A stretch of DNA of 64,000 bases from assembly GCA_023443925.1 (NCBI GenBank), contig JAEZSL010000047.1, positions 1 through 64,000 of the forward strand, read 5' to 3'. Position 1 is the stretch's first letter. Each line of letters opens with the position of its first letter. Below the pieces are notes generated by a model. That model had not been told where the DNA came from, did not search any database, and saw only the letters and a list, made by a program, of their open reading frames with translations. This stretch comes from Bacillota bacterium. Its GTDB lineage: Bacteria; Bacillota_A; Clostridia; Lachnospirales; Lachnospiraceae. Both the position numbers and the translations under genes were made by a program. Below are positions 54,442 to 63,633 of the stretch, piece after piece.

Positions 54442-55290
54442 CTACCACTTTACCAAAGTCGGCAAAACCCCTCTGTCCTGAAGCGGAGAATGGCCGATAA
54501 TCTTAGTATAGGCCCGGTAGAAGGCGGAATAATCTCCAAAGCCGGATTCAACCGCCGCTTCTGCTGCGCTGTGTCCGTTAATTAAAAGCTGCTGTGCATA
54601 AATAATCCTTTTGTGGAGCAGATAATCCCAGACAGTTGTGCCAATAGCTTTTCGGAATACCTTATTTAGATGATGTTTGCTGATAAAAAATTCCTCGGAG
54701 ATATGATCCAGAGTAATGGTGTCGGTCAGGTGGCGGTTTAAATAGGCAATAATCTTTGCAATAGTATCGGGACTGCTTCCGTTATTGACCTCCGTTTGAT
54801 TAGAGTGGCTCATAACCGTGATCTGGGATAAAAGGGCTTCCATATATACCGGAAGCAATTCGTTCTGAAGTTCCTTTTCCAGTTTGGAGCACTCAATTAA
54901 GGATTCAAAAAAGGAATAAATCCGATAATCTCCCGAATTGGGATAATAAATTTTACGGTCCGAATGTTTTTCCAAAGTAGGAAAAGAGGACAGCAGCAGA
55001 TGCCTGCGTTCCATGGACAGGATATCGGGCAGGAAATGCAGGGCAAAACGGATATAAGGTCTGGTGGTTTTTACCTTTACGCCATGGAATACATTAGGCG
55101 TTAATAAAAGCATACTGTGAGGTGTCAGATGAAACTGTCTGCCCTCTACCAGGTAGTCCACATCGCCGTCGATCAGATAATACAGTTCATAATAATTATG
55201 GCAATGCAGCATATAATCTTCATTCGATTCTTCGCTTATGGTATAGCTGAACAATACCCGGTCAGTCATAATATCGGCTATTTTACCCAT
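54442..55290 (-). CDS. AraC-family regulator with cupin sensor domain
   Basis: A 282-residue regulator: N-terminal cupin (HCHNYYELYYLIDGDVDYLV near residue 28) for sugar sensing, and C-terminal double helix-turn-helix (ITLDHISEEFFISKHHLNKVFRK near residue 195; AAEAAVESGFGDYSAFYRAYTK near 240). It is divergent from the oxidoreductase/isomerase operon at 55430 and probably activates it through the direct repeats at 55337-55367. GGAGGTGACAGA precedes the start. Confidence 0.9.
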   Translation of the reverse strand: MGKIADIMTDRVLFSYTISEESNEDYMLHCHNYYELYYLIDGDVDYLVEGRQFHLTPHSMLLLTPNVFHGVKVKTTRPYIRFALHFLPDILSMERRHLLLSSFPTLEKHSDRKIYYPNSGDYRIYSFFESLIECSKLEKELQNELLPVYMEALLSQITVMSHSNQTEVNNGSSPDTIAKIIAYLNRHLTDTITLDHISEEFFISKHHLNKVFRKAIGTTVWDYLLHKRIIYAQQLLINGHSAAEAAVESGFGDYSAFYRAYTKIIGHSPLQDRGVLPTLVKW

Positions 55291-55336
55291 TCTGTCACCT
55301 CCTTTATTTCTTTATAAGTATAATTCAGCCTCGCTA

Positions 55337-55395
55337 TATTTGCAATATGAATGTTCTTATTTGCAATGGTATTTTTGATGGATTTTTCCTACAAT
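55337..55395 (+). promoter_or_regulatory. AraC-type half sites and promoter of the isomerase operon
   Basis: TATTTGCAAT occurs at 55337-55346 and again at 55358-55367, exactly 21 bp (two DNA turns) apart in the same direction. The second copy touches the -35 position of a promoter whose -10 is TACAAT (55390-55395) and whose -35 (TGGTAT) is poor. This is the layout of an activator-dependent AraC promoter. Confidence 0.75.
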
Positions 55396-55429
55396 AAGAG
55401 TATAAAAAAATACAGGAAGGTTGATTTTA

Positions 55430-56188
55430 GTGAAACTGGGAGCACAGCTATATACATTAAGGACCTACATACAAAATGATAAGGATTTTTGTTATACGGC
55501 AAAAAAGGTTGCTGAAATGGGCTATACAACGATTCAGATATCAGCAATCGGAAAAGATATTCCTGCGCAGCGGATAAAAGAAATTTGTGACAGCTTAGCT
55601 CTGGAAATCGTACTTACCCACAGCGATGTAAACCGGATTCTATATGATACGGATAATCTGATTAAAGAGCATGAAATCATGGGCTGCAAACATATCGGGT
55701 TGGGTGCCATGCCGGATAAGTACCGCACACCTCATTGGATTACCCATTTTGCGGAGGATTTTAAGGAACCGGCGAAGAAAATAGCAGCTGCAGGCAAATT
55801 ATTTATGTATCACAATCACCATTTTGAATTTGAAAAATTTAACGGCAAGTATGCTATTGATTATCTGCTGGAGGCCTTTACTCCCGAGGAGATGGGAATA
55901 ACCCTGGATACCTACTGGGTACAGGCCGCCGGCGGTGATGTCTGCCATTGGATCGAGGTGTTAAAGGACCGTTTATCCTGTGTGCATTTAAAGGATATGG
56001 CTGTGATAAACGGAGTACCGGTTATGGCACCGGTTCTGGAAGGTAATATTAATTTCCCGGCGGTTTTAAAGAAGCTGGAGGAGACGAACTGTGAATATCT
56101 TCTGGTGGAACAGGATACCTGTTTGGGAAGTCCGTTTGACTGTTTGAAATTAAGTTATGACAATTTAAGTAAACTGGGATACAGATAA
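55430..56188 (+). CDS. sugar phosphate isomerase/epimerase (TIM barrel)
   Basis: GTG 55430 after AGGAAGG gives a 252-residue protein of the xylose-isomerase-like TIM-barrel family. MYHNHHFEF near residue 125, GITLDTYWVQAAGGD near 155, VHLKDM near 183 and LLVEQDTC near 225 carry the metal-binding Glu, Asp and His residues. It is the first gene of a four-gene operon. The reaction is an isomerisation, epimerisation or dehydration of a sugar acid or keto sugar that cannot be named. Confidence 0.87.
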   Translation: MKLGAQLYTLRTYIQNDKDFCYTAKKVAEMGYTTIQISAIGKDIPAQRIKEICDSLALEIVLTHSDVNRILYDTDNLIKEHEIMGCKHIGLGAMPDKYRTPHWITHFAEDFKEPAKKIAAAGKLFMYHNHHFEFEKFNGKYAIDYLLEAFTPEEMGITLDTYWVQAAGGDVCHWIEVLKDRLSCVHLKDMAVINGVPVMAPVLEGNINFPAVLKKLEETNCEYLLVEQDTCLGSPFDCLKLSYDNLSKLGYR

Positions 56189-56199
56189 AGGAGAACAGA

Positions 56200-57372
56200 A
56201 TGGAAAAGGTTAAAATCGGTATTATTGGAATCGGAAATATGGGGAGCGGTCACTGCAATACCATTCTTAAGAATCAGGTTCCGGACATGGAACTGGCTGC
56301 AGTGGCAGATTTAAAAGAAACCAGGAGAACCTGGGCTAAGGAAAATCTCCCGGAGACGGTTGCCATATTTGAAAACGGAGACGCATTAATCGAATCCGGA
56401 CTATGTGATGCAGTATTAGTGGCGACCCCTCATTACGATCATCCCAGACTGGTGATAAAAGCACTGGAACATGGGATGCATGCTTTAAGTGAAAAGCCGG
56501 CCGGCGTTTATACAAAGCAGGTTCGTGAAATGAATGAAGCCGCAGCCAAGAGCAATCTGGTATTTGCCATGATGTTTAACCAGAGAACCAATCATGTGTA
56601 CCGTAAAATGCATGAACTGGTACATGGAGGCAGTCTTGGTGCCATAAAGCGTGTAAACTGGATTATAACCGATTGGTATCGTACCCAGGCTTATTATGAC
56701 TCCGGGGACTGGAGGGCAACCTGGGAGGGTGAAGGCGGTGGTGTTTTATTAAACCAATGCCCTCATAATCTGGATTTACTCCAGTGGATCTGCGGCATGC
56801 CGTTAAAAGTACAGGCTTTCTGCCATATCGGCAAATGGCATAATATTGAAGTAGAAGATGATGTAACGGCCTATCTGGAATATCCAAACGGAGCTACCGG
56901 TGTATTTGTGACCACCACAGGAGATGCACCTGGCACCAATCGTTTTGAAATAACGCTGGAGAAAGGCAAACTGGTTTGTGAAGCCGACAAGTTAACCTTG
57001 TTTCAACTGGAGGAAAGCGAAAGGGAATATTGTTATAGTACAACAGAAGGGTTTAAACCGCCGGAAGGCCATTTTGTAACGCTGGAAACCGACGGAGAGA
57101 ATCCTCAGCATACCGGTGTTTTAAATGCCTTTGCCGGCAGAATACTTAAAGGTACGCCTCTGGTGGCAGAAGGAGCAGAAGGGATTAACGGCTTAACCTT
57201 ATCCAATGCCATGCATTTATCCAGCTGGTTGTGCAAAGCGGTGGATCTGCCCTTTGATGAGGATTTATTCCTGGAAGAGTTAAATAAACGCCGTGCCAGT
57301 TCAAAACTTAAGAATAACGTAAAGGATATTACTTTTAATACGGAAGGCAGCTACGGTACCCCAAGTAATTAA
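56200..57372 (+). CDS. Gfo/Idh/MocA-family oxidoreductase
   Basis: A 390-residue NAD(P)-dependent sugar dehydrogenase. The Rossmann motif IGIIGIGNMGSGH is at the start, the catalytic Lys in SEKPAGVYT near residue 97, and GGGVLLNQCPHNLDLLQWIC near residue 180 holds the substrate-binding Asp and His. AAAGGAGAACAGA precedes the start, 11 bp after the isomerase gene. It probably oxidises a hydroxyl on a sugar or inositol ring. Confidence 0.92.
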   Translation: MEKVKIGIIGIGNMGSGHCNTILKNQVPDMELAAVADLKETRRTWAKENLPETVAIFENGDALIESGLCDAVLVATPHYDHPRLVIKALEHGMHALSEKPAGVYTKQVREMNEAAAKSNLVFAMMFNQRTNHVYRKMHELVHGGSLGAIKRVNWIITDWYRTQAYYDSGDWRATWEGEGGGVLLNQCPHNLDLLQWICGMPLKVQAFCHIGKWHNIEVEDDVTAYLEYPNGATGVFVTTTGDAPGTNRFEITLEKGKLVCEADKLTLFQLEESEREYCYSTTEGFKPPEGHFVTLETDGENPQHTGVLNAFAGRILKGTPLVAEGAEGINGLTLSNAMHLSSWLCKAVDLPFDEDLFLEELNKRRASSKLKNNVKDITFNTEGSYGTPSN

Positions 57373-57500
57373 GAATTGTAACTTTTTGGAGTGAATGTAA
57401 ATTGTCTTTATATCAGAAGCTTTGCGCCTGGCAGTTAAAGTATGAAAAGCTGTCCTGTTACCTATGGTGCAGAGTAAACATGCATAGAAATGGAGCAGAC

Positions 57501-58520
57501 ATGAAAACAGCAATCGTGGGATGCGGGGGTATTGCCAGAGTGCATGCCGAATGCCTTCGTGAATATAAAGAAAATAGTCTGGCAGCCTTTGCCGATATTA
57601 AGAAGGAAAGAGCAGACAGCTTTGCGGCGGAATACGGCGGCAGGGCATATGACTCTCTGGAAGAAATGCTGGAGCAGGAGGAAATTGATATACTGCATAT
57701 CTGTACGCCTCATTACCTTCATGTTCCAATGGCTGTATACGCCTTAAACAGGGGAATTCATGTATTTATGGAGAAGCCTCCGGTCATTACCGCAGAGCAG
57801 TATAAGGAACTTTTAGAAGTCAGCAGTAATAAAAAGCTGGGTATCTGTTTTCAGAACCGTTACAATCCCAGCATCATAGAGGTAAAAAAACTACTCGCCT
57901 CGGGTGCGGCAGGTAAAATAAAAGGGGCAAGAGGAATTGTAACCTGGAGCCGTTCCGGTCCCTACTATAGCGAAAGCGGATGGAGAGGCAGTCTGGCTAC
58001 CGAAGGAGGAGGAGCCCTGATCAATCAGTCGGTTCATACTCTGGATCTGTTGGCTTATCTTATCGGAACTCCGGTTTCGGTGGATGCTATAATGACAAAT
58101 CACCATTTAAAAGGTGTCATTGAAGTAGAAGATATGATGGAAGCCTATATCCGGTTTAAAGAGGATGCCACAGCCTGTTTTTATGCTACTACGGCCTATT
58201 GTACCGATGCGCCGCCGCTTATTGAGTTATGCTGTGAGAATATGACCATACGGATTGAAGATCTGGATGTGAATTGTTACTTGAAAGATGGTGAAGTCAA
58301 AAAACTAGCCGTTCAGCATAAGGAAGGGCTGGGAAAAAGCTACTGGGGAGCCGGACACAGAGATTGCATTAGGGACTTTTATGAAAGTATAGAAGAAAAC
58401 CGGCCTTTTGCCATGGAATTAGAATACATGGAGGAGACAATCCTGCTTCTGCTGGGAACATATGAATCCGCCAGGACTCATAAAGAAGTGATTCTTCAAA
58501 AGGATGAGTTATCTAATTAA
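57501..58520 (+). CDS. Gfo/Idh/MocA-family oxidoreductase
   Basis: ATG 57501, after TGGAGCAGAC, is chosen because it starts directly on the Rossmann strand (MKTAIVGCGGIARVHAE); an upstream in-frame TTG at 57402 would add 33 residues without a fold. The 339-residue enzyme has MEKPPVITAEQY near residue 91 (catalytic Lys) and GGGALINQSVHTLDLLAYL near 170. It is the second dehydrogenase of the operon, so one may oxidise and the other reduce an intermediate. Confidence 0.9.
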   Translation: MKTAIVGCGGIARVHAECLREYKENSLAAFADIKKERADSFAAEYGGRAYDSLEEMLEQEEIDILHICTPHYLHVPMAVYALNRGIHVFMEKPPVITAEQYKELLEVSSNKKLGICFQNRYNPSIIEVKKLLASGAAGKIKGARGIVTWSRSGPYYSESGWRGSLATEGGGALINQSVHTLDLLAYLIGTPVSVDAIMTNHHLKGVIEVEDMMEAYIRFKEDATACFYATTAYCTDAPPLIELCCENMTIRIEDLDVNCYLKDGEVKKLAVQHKEGLGKSYWGAGHRDCIRDFYESIEENRPFAMELEYMEETILLLLGTYESARTHKEVILQKDELSN

Positions 58521-58549
58521 CATAAGAACTACTACAGAAAGAGGTAATT

Positions 58550-59392
58550 ATGCTAGAAAAAACAATTATAACAGGTTTCGCCGATGAGATTAACAGTGAC
58601 CTTAAGGTTCAGGTCAGGCTGCTGCATGAACTGGGAATAAAATTTATTGAACTACGAAGTGCTAATGGTAAAAACGTAGCCGAATTCACACCGGATGAAG
58701 CCAAAGAAATCATGTTGTATCTGAAAGAGAATGATATCCGTGTTTCAGCAATCGGTTCTCCCATTGGAAAAATTATGATTACCGAGGATTTTGAACCGCA
58801 TTTTGAAACTTTTAAAAGAGTTGTTGAACTTGCAGGAGTGTTTGAAACTCCGTATATCCGGATGTTTAGTTTTTTTATCCCCAAAGGGGAAGAACCCGCT
58901 GCCTATCGGGATGAAGTTTTACGCAGATTGAAATGTATGGTTGATTATGCAGAAAACCATCAGGTAATCCTGCTTCATGAAAATGAAAAGGACATCTATG
59001 CAGATGTGGCAGACCGTTGTTTAGAGCTTTTTAAAAACTTATATGGCGACCACTTTAAATGTACCTTTGACTTTGCTAATTTTGTTCAATGCGGCCAGGA
59101 TACCCTTAAAGCATACGAACTTTTAAAACCTTATATTGAATACATACATATTAAGGATGCAATACAAGAAACCGGAGAAGTAGTACCGGCCGGCGAAGGT
59201 GACGGAAACTTGGCAGTGATTTTAAAAGATCTGGACCAAAACGGTTATAGCGGTTATTTAAGTCTGGAACCTCATTTGGCGGAATTTGCTGGACTTAAAG
59301 ACCTGGAGCAGAATGCACAAAAACGGCAGCTCACCGATGGGGAAGCAGCGTATACCATTGCCTATAATGCATTAAAAAAACTGTTGGGATAG
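58550..59392 (+). CDS. sugar phosphate isomerase/epimerase (TIM barrel)
   Basis: The 280-residue protein is a second xylose-isomerase-like barrel: ELRSANGKNVAEFT near residue 31, LLHENEKDIYAD near 142 (Glu), CTFDFANFVQCGQD near 174 (Asp), YIHIKDA near 200 (His) and YLSLEPHLAEF near 240 (Glu) form the metal site. GAAAGAGGTAATT precedes the start. It ends the operon of two isomerases and two oxidoreductases. Confidence 0.9.
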   Translation: MLEKTIITGFADEINSDLKVQVRLLHELGIKFIELRSANGKNVAEFTPDEAKEIMLYLKENDIRVSAIGSPIGKIMITEDFEPHFETFKRVVELAGVFETPYIRMFSFFIPKGEEPAAYRDEVLRRLKCMVDYAENHQVILLHENEKDIYADVADRCLELFKNLYGDHFKCTFDFANFVQCGQDTLKAYELLKPYIEYIHIKDAIQETGEVVPAGEGDGNLAVILKDLDQNGYSGYLSLEPHLAEFAGLKDLEQNAQKRQLTDGEAAYTIAYNALKKLLG

Positions 59393-59488
59393 GTTCGGTT
59401 TTAGTAGACTGTTGACTGGCTTTATTCATGAACAAGATGGAATCGGCCGGCATATGCTATCATAGATGTAATTAACGGGAGGGAGCAT

Positions 59489-60169
59489 TTGATAGCATAT
59501 AACCTGACAGTCAAAGAGAACGTTCTGAAAAAAGATATGTATTACAAGGAACACTTGATTTTGACCTATTCCATAAAATATCCTCAGTTTATTTCGGATA
59601 AATTCAGGCTGTTTCTTGCTAAGTTAAATCTGTATTATAAAACCCAGGCAGCCTTGTTTCAAAGAGTACAGATTTCCAAGCTGTATCAGACCGCCATTGA
59701 TGATTATGAATACTCCGTTACCAACGGTTTCCCCATTCATCAGTATGAAGTTATAGTAGAATATACGGTTACTTACAATGAAAACTGTACCTTAAGCCTG
59801 TATTTTGACCGGTATGAGTTTACGGGTGGTGCCCATGGAATGACTTACCGCAATTCAGACACCTGGGATCTTACCAGGGGCAGAAGAATGGATCTGGAGG
59901 ACTTCTTTCCGCAGCACAAGGATTTTATGGAATTTGTTCAAAACGAGATCAACCGGCAGATTGCAGCAGATATAGAAAACGATAACAATATATATTTTGA
60001 TGATTATACTGATTTAGTCAAAGAAAACTTTAATGTAAAAAACTTTTATTTAACCGATGAGGGAGTCGTTATTTATTTTCAATTGTATGAAATAGCACCA
60101 TATGTCAGCGGAATAAGGACCTTTACAATTCCGTTTTCAGAAGCTGGTGCAGTAATGCCGGAGTGTTAG
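59489..60169 (+). CDS. DUF3298/DUF4163-type protein (TTG start)
   Basis: A 226-residue protein matching the RsiV-like DUF4163-DUF3298 pair: YYKEHLILTYSIKYPQF near residue 15 and FTGGAHGMTYRNSDTWDL near residue 111, the hallmark of DUF3298. It has no signal peptide or membrane anchor, unlike RsiV, which is an anti-sigma factor that binds lysozyme outside the cell. TTG 59489 follows GGGAGGGAG. A repeat copy begins at its stop codon. Function unknown. Confidence 0.82.
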   Translation: MIAYNLTVKENVLKKDMYYKEHLILTYSIKYPQFISDKFRLFLAKLNLYYKTQAALFQRVQISKLYQTAIDDYEYSVTNGFPIHQYEVIVEYTVTYNENCTLSLYFDRYEFTGGAHGMTYRNSDTWDLTRGRRMDLEDFFPQHKDFMEFVQNEINRQIAADIENDNNIYFDDYTDLVKENFNVKNFYLTDEGVVIYFQLYEIAPYVSGIRTFTIPFSEAGAVMPEC

Positions 60170-60252
60170 ATGCACTAGCTCACGTTGCATAAAGCATCTG
60201 CTGACAGATGTTTATTGCCCAAATCAGGGTGTGAAATGTTCTTTATTTCATA
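60168..60252. repeat. mosaic palindromic repeat, copy G (inverted orientation)
   Basis: Read on the minus strand it gives P1 (60252-60228), the linker CCTGATTTGGGCAATAAACA, a P2-like ATCTGTCAGCAGATG and the GCTAGTG linker, worn but in the usual order. It starts at the stop codon of the DUF3298 gene. Confidence 0.6.
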
Positions 60253-60650
60253 CTAAACTCCTATCTGTGCGCTTAGGCGCACGTATAAATCAGGATGTTG
60301 AAAAAAGTTTATATTTTTCAACCTATATTCCTTTTGCATGCCGTACCTGGCCCGCAAAACAGCCGCATAAACAAAAGATGAAAGAATCCACGGCAGCCTT
60401 TCTTTTACTTAATTGTCTTTTACTTAATTTTCTTTCACCAAAAATATTCTCCCTAACGGGATTCACCGCCTGGGGGCGGGCAGCGGCAAAATATCCATTC
60501 GCCATAGTATGTTTCTGCCCGATAGAGTTTATTAATAAAATTGATAATTGATTGAATTTCCTATCTTATAAATACAAGATGCCGCCTAAGCGGCATCTTG
60601 AAACTTTTTCTGATTTAGTTTATATAACTAACTGCAAACTTGTATATTCT
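60253..60650. other. intergenic stretch with two GC-rich hairpins
   Basis: GTGCGC..GCGCAC near 60268-60283 and CAAGATGCCGC/GCGGCATCTTG at 60575-60600 are exact hairpins; the latter, with TTTTT soon after, is a terminator for either flanking gene. CTTTTACTTAATT is repeated in tandem near 60410-60435. Frames of 60-106 codons here look like chance. Confidence 0.5.
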
Positions 60651-61430
60651 TTAGCTTAAGGCTACATCCAGTGTCATCATAATCAGGAATCCCACTGCAA
60701 ATCCAATGGTTCCAAGATTACTATGTTCTCCTTCCGAAGCTTCCGGTATTAATTCTTCCACGACTACATAAATCATGGCTCCTGCTGCAAAAGAAAGCAG
60801 ATAGGGCAAAATAGGCACTACTAAACTGGTAAGTAAAATCGTTATCAAAGCACCAATAGGCTCAACAATTCCGGAGGACATCCCATATAGAAATGCTCTT
60901 GGTTTGCTAACGCCCGCTTCACTTTTTAAAGGCAGGGATATAATGGCTCCTTCCGGTATATTTTGAATCGCAATACCGATGGCCAGTACAAACGCACCTG
61001 CTAATGTTATATCCATATTACCGTTCATTAATCCCGCAAATACTACACCAACTGCCATTCCCTCCGGAATGTTATGTAAGGTAACTGCAAGAATCAGCAT
61101 AGTAGTTTTTTTGAAGGAACTGTCTATTCCCTCCGGTTCCTCCATACCAAGATGCAGGTGAGGAACCAGTTGATCCAGCAATAACAGAAAAGCAATACCA
61201 AAACCAAATCCAACGACCGCAGGGATAAAAGATAATTTTCCCATACCTGCAGACATGTCTATTGCAGGAATCAGCAACGACCATACCGATGCCGCAACCA
61301 TAACTCCTGAGGCAAAACCCAGCAGCCCTTTTTGAACCAGTGGATTCATACGGTCCTTTAAGAAGAATACACATCCGGCGCCTAATGTGGTACCGATAAA
61401 CGGGATTAAAATTCCTAATATTATGTTCAT
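60651..61430 (-). CDS. ZIP-family metal transporter
   Basis: A 259-residue membrane protein with eight spans and the two ZIP metal motifs: LHNIPEGMAVGVVF near residue 118 and IAIQNIPEGAIISLPL near residue 152. It brings zinc or related divalent metals into the cell (GufA-like group). GGAGAGTGGAAAT precedes the start. It is transcribed alone. Confidence 0.93.
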   Translation of the reverse strand: MNIILGILIPFIGTTLGAGCVFFLKDRMNPLVQKGLLGFASGVMVAASVWSLLIPAIDMSAGMGKLSFIPAVVGFGFGIAFLLLLDQLVPHLHLGMEEPEGIDSSFKKTTMLILAVTLHNIPEGMAVGVVFAGLMNGNMDITLAGAFVLAIGIAIQNIPEGAIISLPLKSEAGVSKPRAFLYGMSSGIVEPIGALITILLTSLVVPILPYLLSFAAGAMIYVVVEELIPEASEGEHSNLGTIGFAVGFLIMMTLDVALS

Positions 61431-61861
61431 ATTTCCACTCTCCTTATGTTAATCAATGTTCCGGCTCTTTATAAAAGAGCTGAACTATATACTAATTATA
61501 CCATATATACCCGATTAAAATAAAGAGTCTGATTAAACAATTCTAATATCCCGTTAATTACTAAGGCATGTGCACTTACAACCTCCGCTGCAGATAATTA
61601 CATCTGAAATGCTAAAGTTAAGACAAAAAACTCCCCATGACTTTTCACCGAAGTGAAAAACCCGGGGGGTTTTGATCAATACAGCAGTCATTTAGATTAC
61701 TGCCGCCTATTCCTTTACACCGCTTAAGACAGACTGCGATAATATACTTTGACAGCAGGAATTACACAATAAATAGCAGTAAAACTAACAGGATTAGAGG
61801 CAAAAAAAGGCTGTTCCAACTGCCCACAAAAGAGAAAATAGCCTGTACAGCAATAGCAGGT
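61431..61861. other. intergenic stretch with two minus-strand terminators
   Basis: On the minus strand, AATAGCCT/AGGCTGTT (61837-61844 with 61808-61815) ends in seven Ts (to 61802) right after the AraC gene. A second hairpin (61631-61669, CTTTTCAC/GTGAAAA with CCCC/GGGG) ends in six Ts (61630-61625). Nothing convincing lies between them. Confidence 0.65.
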
Positions 61862-62725
61862 TTAATTAACTTCGTATAAGGATTTATATTCTGTGGGAGT
61901 ACACCGGTTTTTGGCTTTAAATACGCGGTTAAAGGTTGCAAGACTGCTAAAACCGGACTTCATGGCGACCTGGGTTATGGATAAAGCGGGATTAATTAAC
62001 AGTTTTTCGGCATTCATGATCCTTCTGTTGATTAAATAATCATAACAGGATATATTCATAACTTCCTTGAACAGACGTGTAAAATGGTATTTGCTAAAGC
62101 CGGCGATGTCGGCAAGATCATCTATTTTGATATCATCGGTGCAATGATCATTTATGTAATTGCACACATTAAAAAACAACTCTAAATATTCGTGCCTTTT
62201 TTGGTTTTTCATCGTTGATAGACTGTCATTCATATTAATACAGTTTCGCCCAAGGATAGTAAAAAAACGGATTAGCATGGAATAAGCGGAAGCTTCTCTG
62301 AATGGTTGAGTCGAAAAATATTCAAACTTAATATCCAGAATAAGCGATGAAAGTTCTTTATGTATGTCAGGCATCGTAAGAGGGGTTACGTTTACACATG
62401 GACGGAACATATGAAATGCAGAACTAAAACCGCTAAGGCTGTAAAGCAGGTTAGGATCAAATTGAAGTATGATGCGGTATCCCAACGGCGGAGCGAATAT
62501 CTGATGCAATTCTCCCGGCGGTATAATGATTATATCTTCAGCGTCCAGATTATAAATAGTTTCATTAATAACAACCTTATAATTATTTTCTACCGGCATA
62601 ATGATTTCCGGATCGGGGTGCCAATGCTGCGGGTAATCTTCATACTCTTTATTTGGATAGATACGAATTTTGAAATCCCCATGGTAGTCTACAATTTCAT
62701 GAATTCCTTCTAACATTTCGATCAT
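61862..62725 (-). CDS. AraC-family regulator with cupin domain
   Basis: ATG 62725 after AGGGGGAGC gives a 287-residue regulator; the frame is open 24 bases more but that stretch holds the binding site. The N-terminal cupin (HWHPDPEIIMPVENNYKVVI near residue 34) senses a ligand. The C-terminal helix-turn-helix pair is at about 185-280 (IKIDDLADIAGFSKYHFTRLFK; ITQVAMKSGFSSLATFNRVFK). It follows the response-regulator gene on the same strand and probably controls sugar genes outside the window. Confidence 0.9.
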   Translation of the reverse strand: MIEMLEGIHEIVDYHGDFKIRIYPNKEYEDYPQHWHPDPEIIMPVENNYKVVINETIYNLDAEDIIIIPPGELHQIFAPPLGYRIILQFDPNLLYSLSGFSSAFHMFRPCVNVTPLTMPDIHKELSSLILDIKFEYFSTQPFREASAYSMLIRFFTILGRNCINMNDSLSTMKNQKRHEYLELFFNVCNYINDHCTDDIKIDDLADIAGFSKYHFTRLFKEVMNISCYDYLINRRIMNAEKLLINPALSITQVAMKSGFSSLATFNRVFKAKNRCTPTEYKSLYEVN

Positions 62726-62802
62726 AAAATAGCTCCCCCTGTGATACAATTATTTTATGGTAAATTCATCATATAATTTTATTCTCTTTCATTAAAGTTT
62801 TA

Positions 62803-63543
62803 CTACCGCGAGGTATGTGAGCTGACATAATCCGAATAGCTGCTGCCCGTATATTTTTTAAATCACCGTCCAAAGTAGTTCGGATCAGGGATGCCGACGG
62901 CATTGGCAGTACAGAACATCTTCTTGCTTGTTCCTGCCAGCCAAATTGCTCGTTCCATCCGGCACTTGATAAGGAATTCGACAAAGCTCTTTCCTGTTTC
63001 CTGCTTAAATTTCCGGCTAAGATAGCTCGGATTAAATCCAAAATGCTGCGCCACAGAGGTTAGGTTGATGTTAGAATCGGTAAAATTATCGCTTAAATAC
63101 TGCATTATCTTCTCAATATCAGAGGTCGTAATTTCCTGTCCAGTCTCCTGAGTACGAGTATTTTGTTTATCTAGTTTTTCCTTTATCCTGGTTAACACCT
63201 CGGTCACCTCTTGCCGTACAATCGGTTTAAGCATATACTCTACCACCGGCAGGCGAACACATTGACGTGCATACTCAAAATCATCAAATCCTGTCAAAAC
63301 GATAATCATCAAGTCCGTATATCGCTTTATTGCAACCTCTATGAATTCTATCCCATTCATAAAGGGCATAGAAATGTCAACAAAAACAATGTCTGGCCGC
63401 AAATCATCAATTATATTAATAGCTTCTATACCACTCTCAGCCTCACCCACCAATACCATATTAAGCGATTTCCAATCTATGGATACCTGCAGCAGCCTAC
63501 GAGCGGACATCTCGTCGTCTATGATCATAACTCGGTACATCAT
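62803..63543 (-). pseudogene. YesN-type response regulator with in-frame TGA stop
   Basis: The receiver domain is complete (IIDDE at residues 7-11, phospho-acceptor Asp in DIVFVDISMP near 55, LTGFDDF near 83, Lys in YMLKPI near 105), followed by an AraC-type DNA-binding domain. The frame stops at TGA 62865-62863 after NAVGIPDPNYFGR, yet past it the same frame goes on with FKKYTGSSYSDYVSSH to a stop at 62803, exactly the normal end of this family. So a single codon, often Cys in relatives, has become a stop. The product would lack the last recognition-helix region and may not bind DNA well. AGGAGGTATAAGA precedes the start. Confidence 0.82.
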
Positions 63544-63633
63544 TCTTATACCTCCTGCATAACGCAGACCTGTCTGCGTTACTGCTTTAATAAGTAGTTT
63601 GAAGGAAACTATTCAAACTTTGAAGGGAACTTT

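Noticed and set aside
60231..60551. 106-codon plus-strand frame, and a 60-codon minus-strand frame at 60323-60505
   Set aside because: The plus frame begins inside a repeat copy; neither has a ribosome binding site or recognisable family features.
61715..61800. Minus-strand frame ending SQSVLSGVKE, like an ABC permease tail
   Set aside because: Only about a dozen residues look familiar and stops follow upstream; too short to call a remnant.
62863..62865. TGA in the response regulator as selenocysteine
   Set aside because: Regulators of this family are not selenoproteins and no clear SECIS-like hairpin was seen just after it; a nonsense change is simpler.
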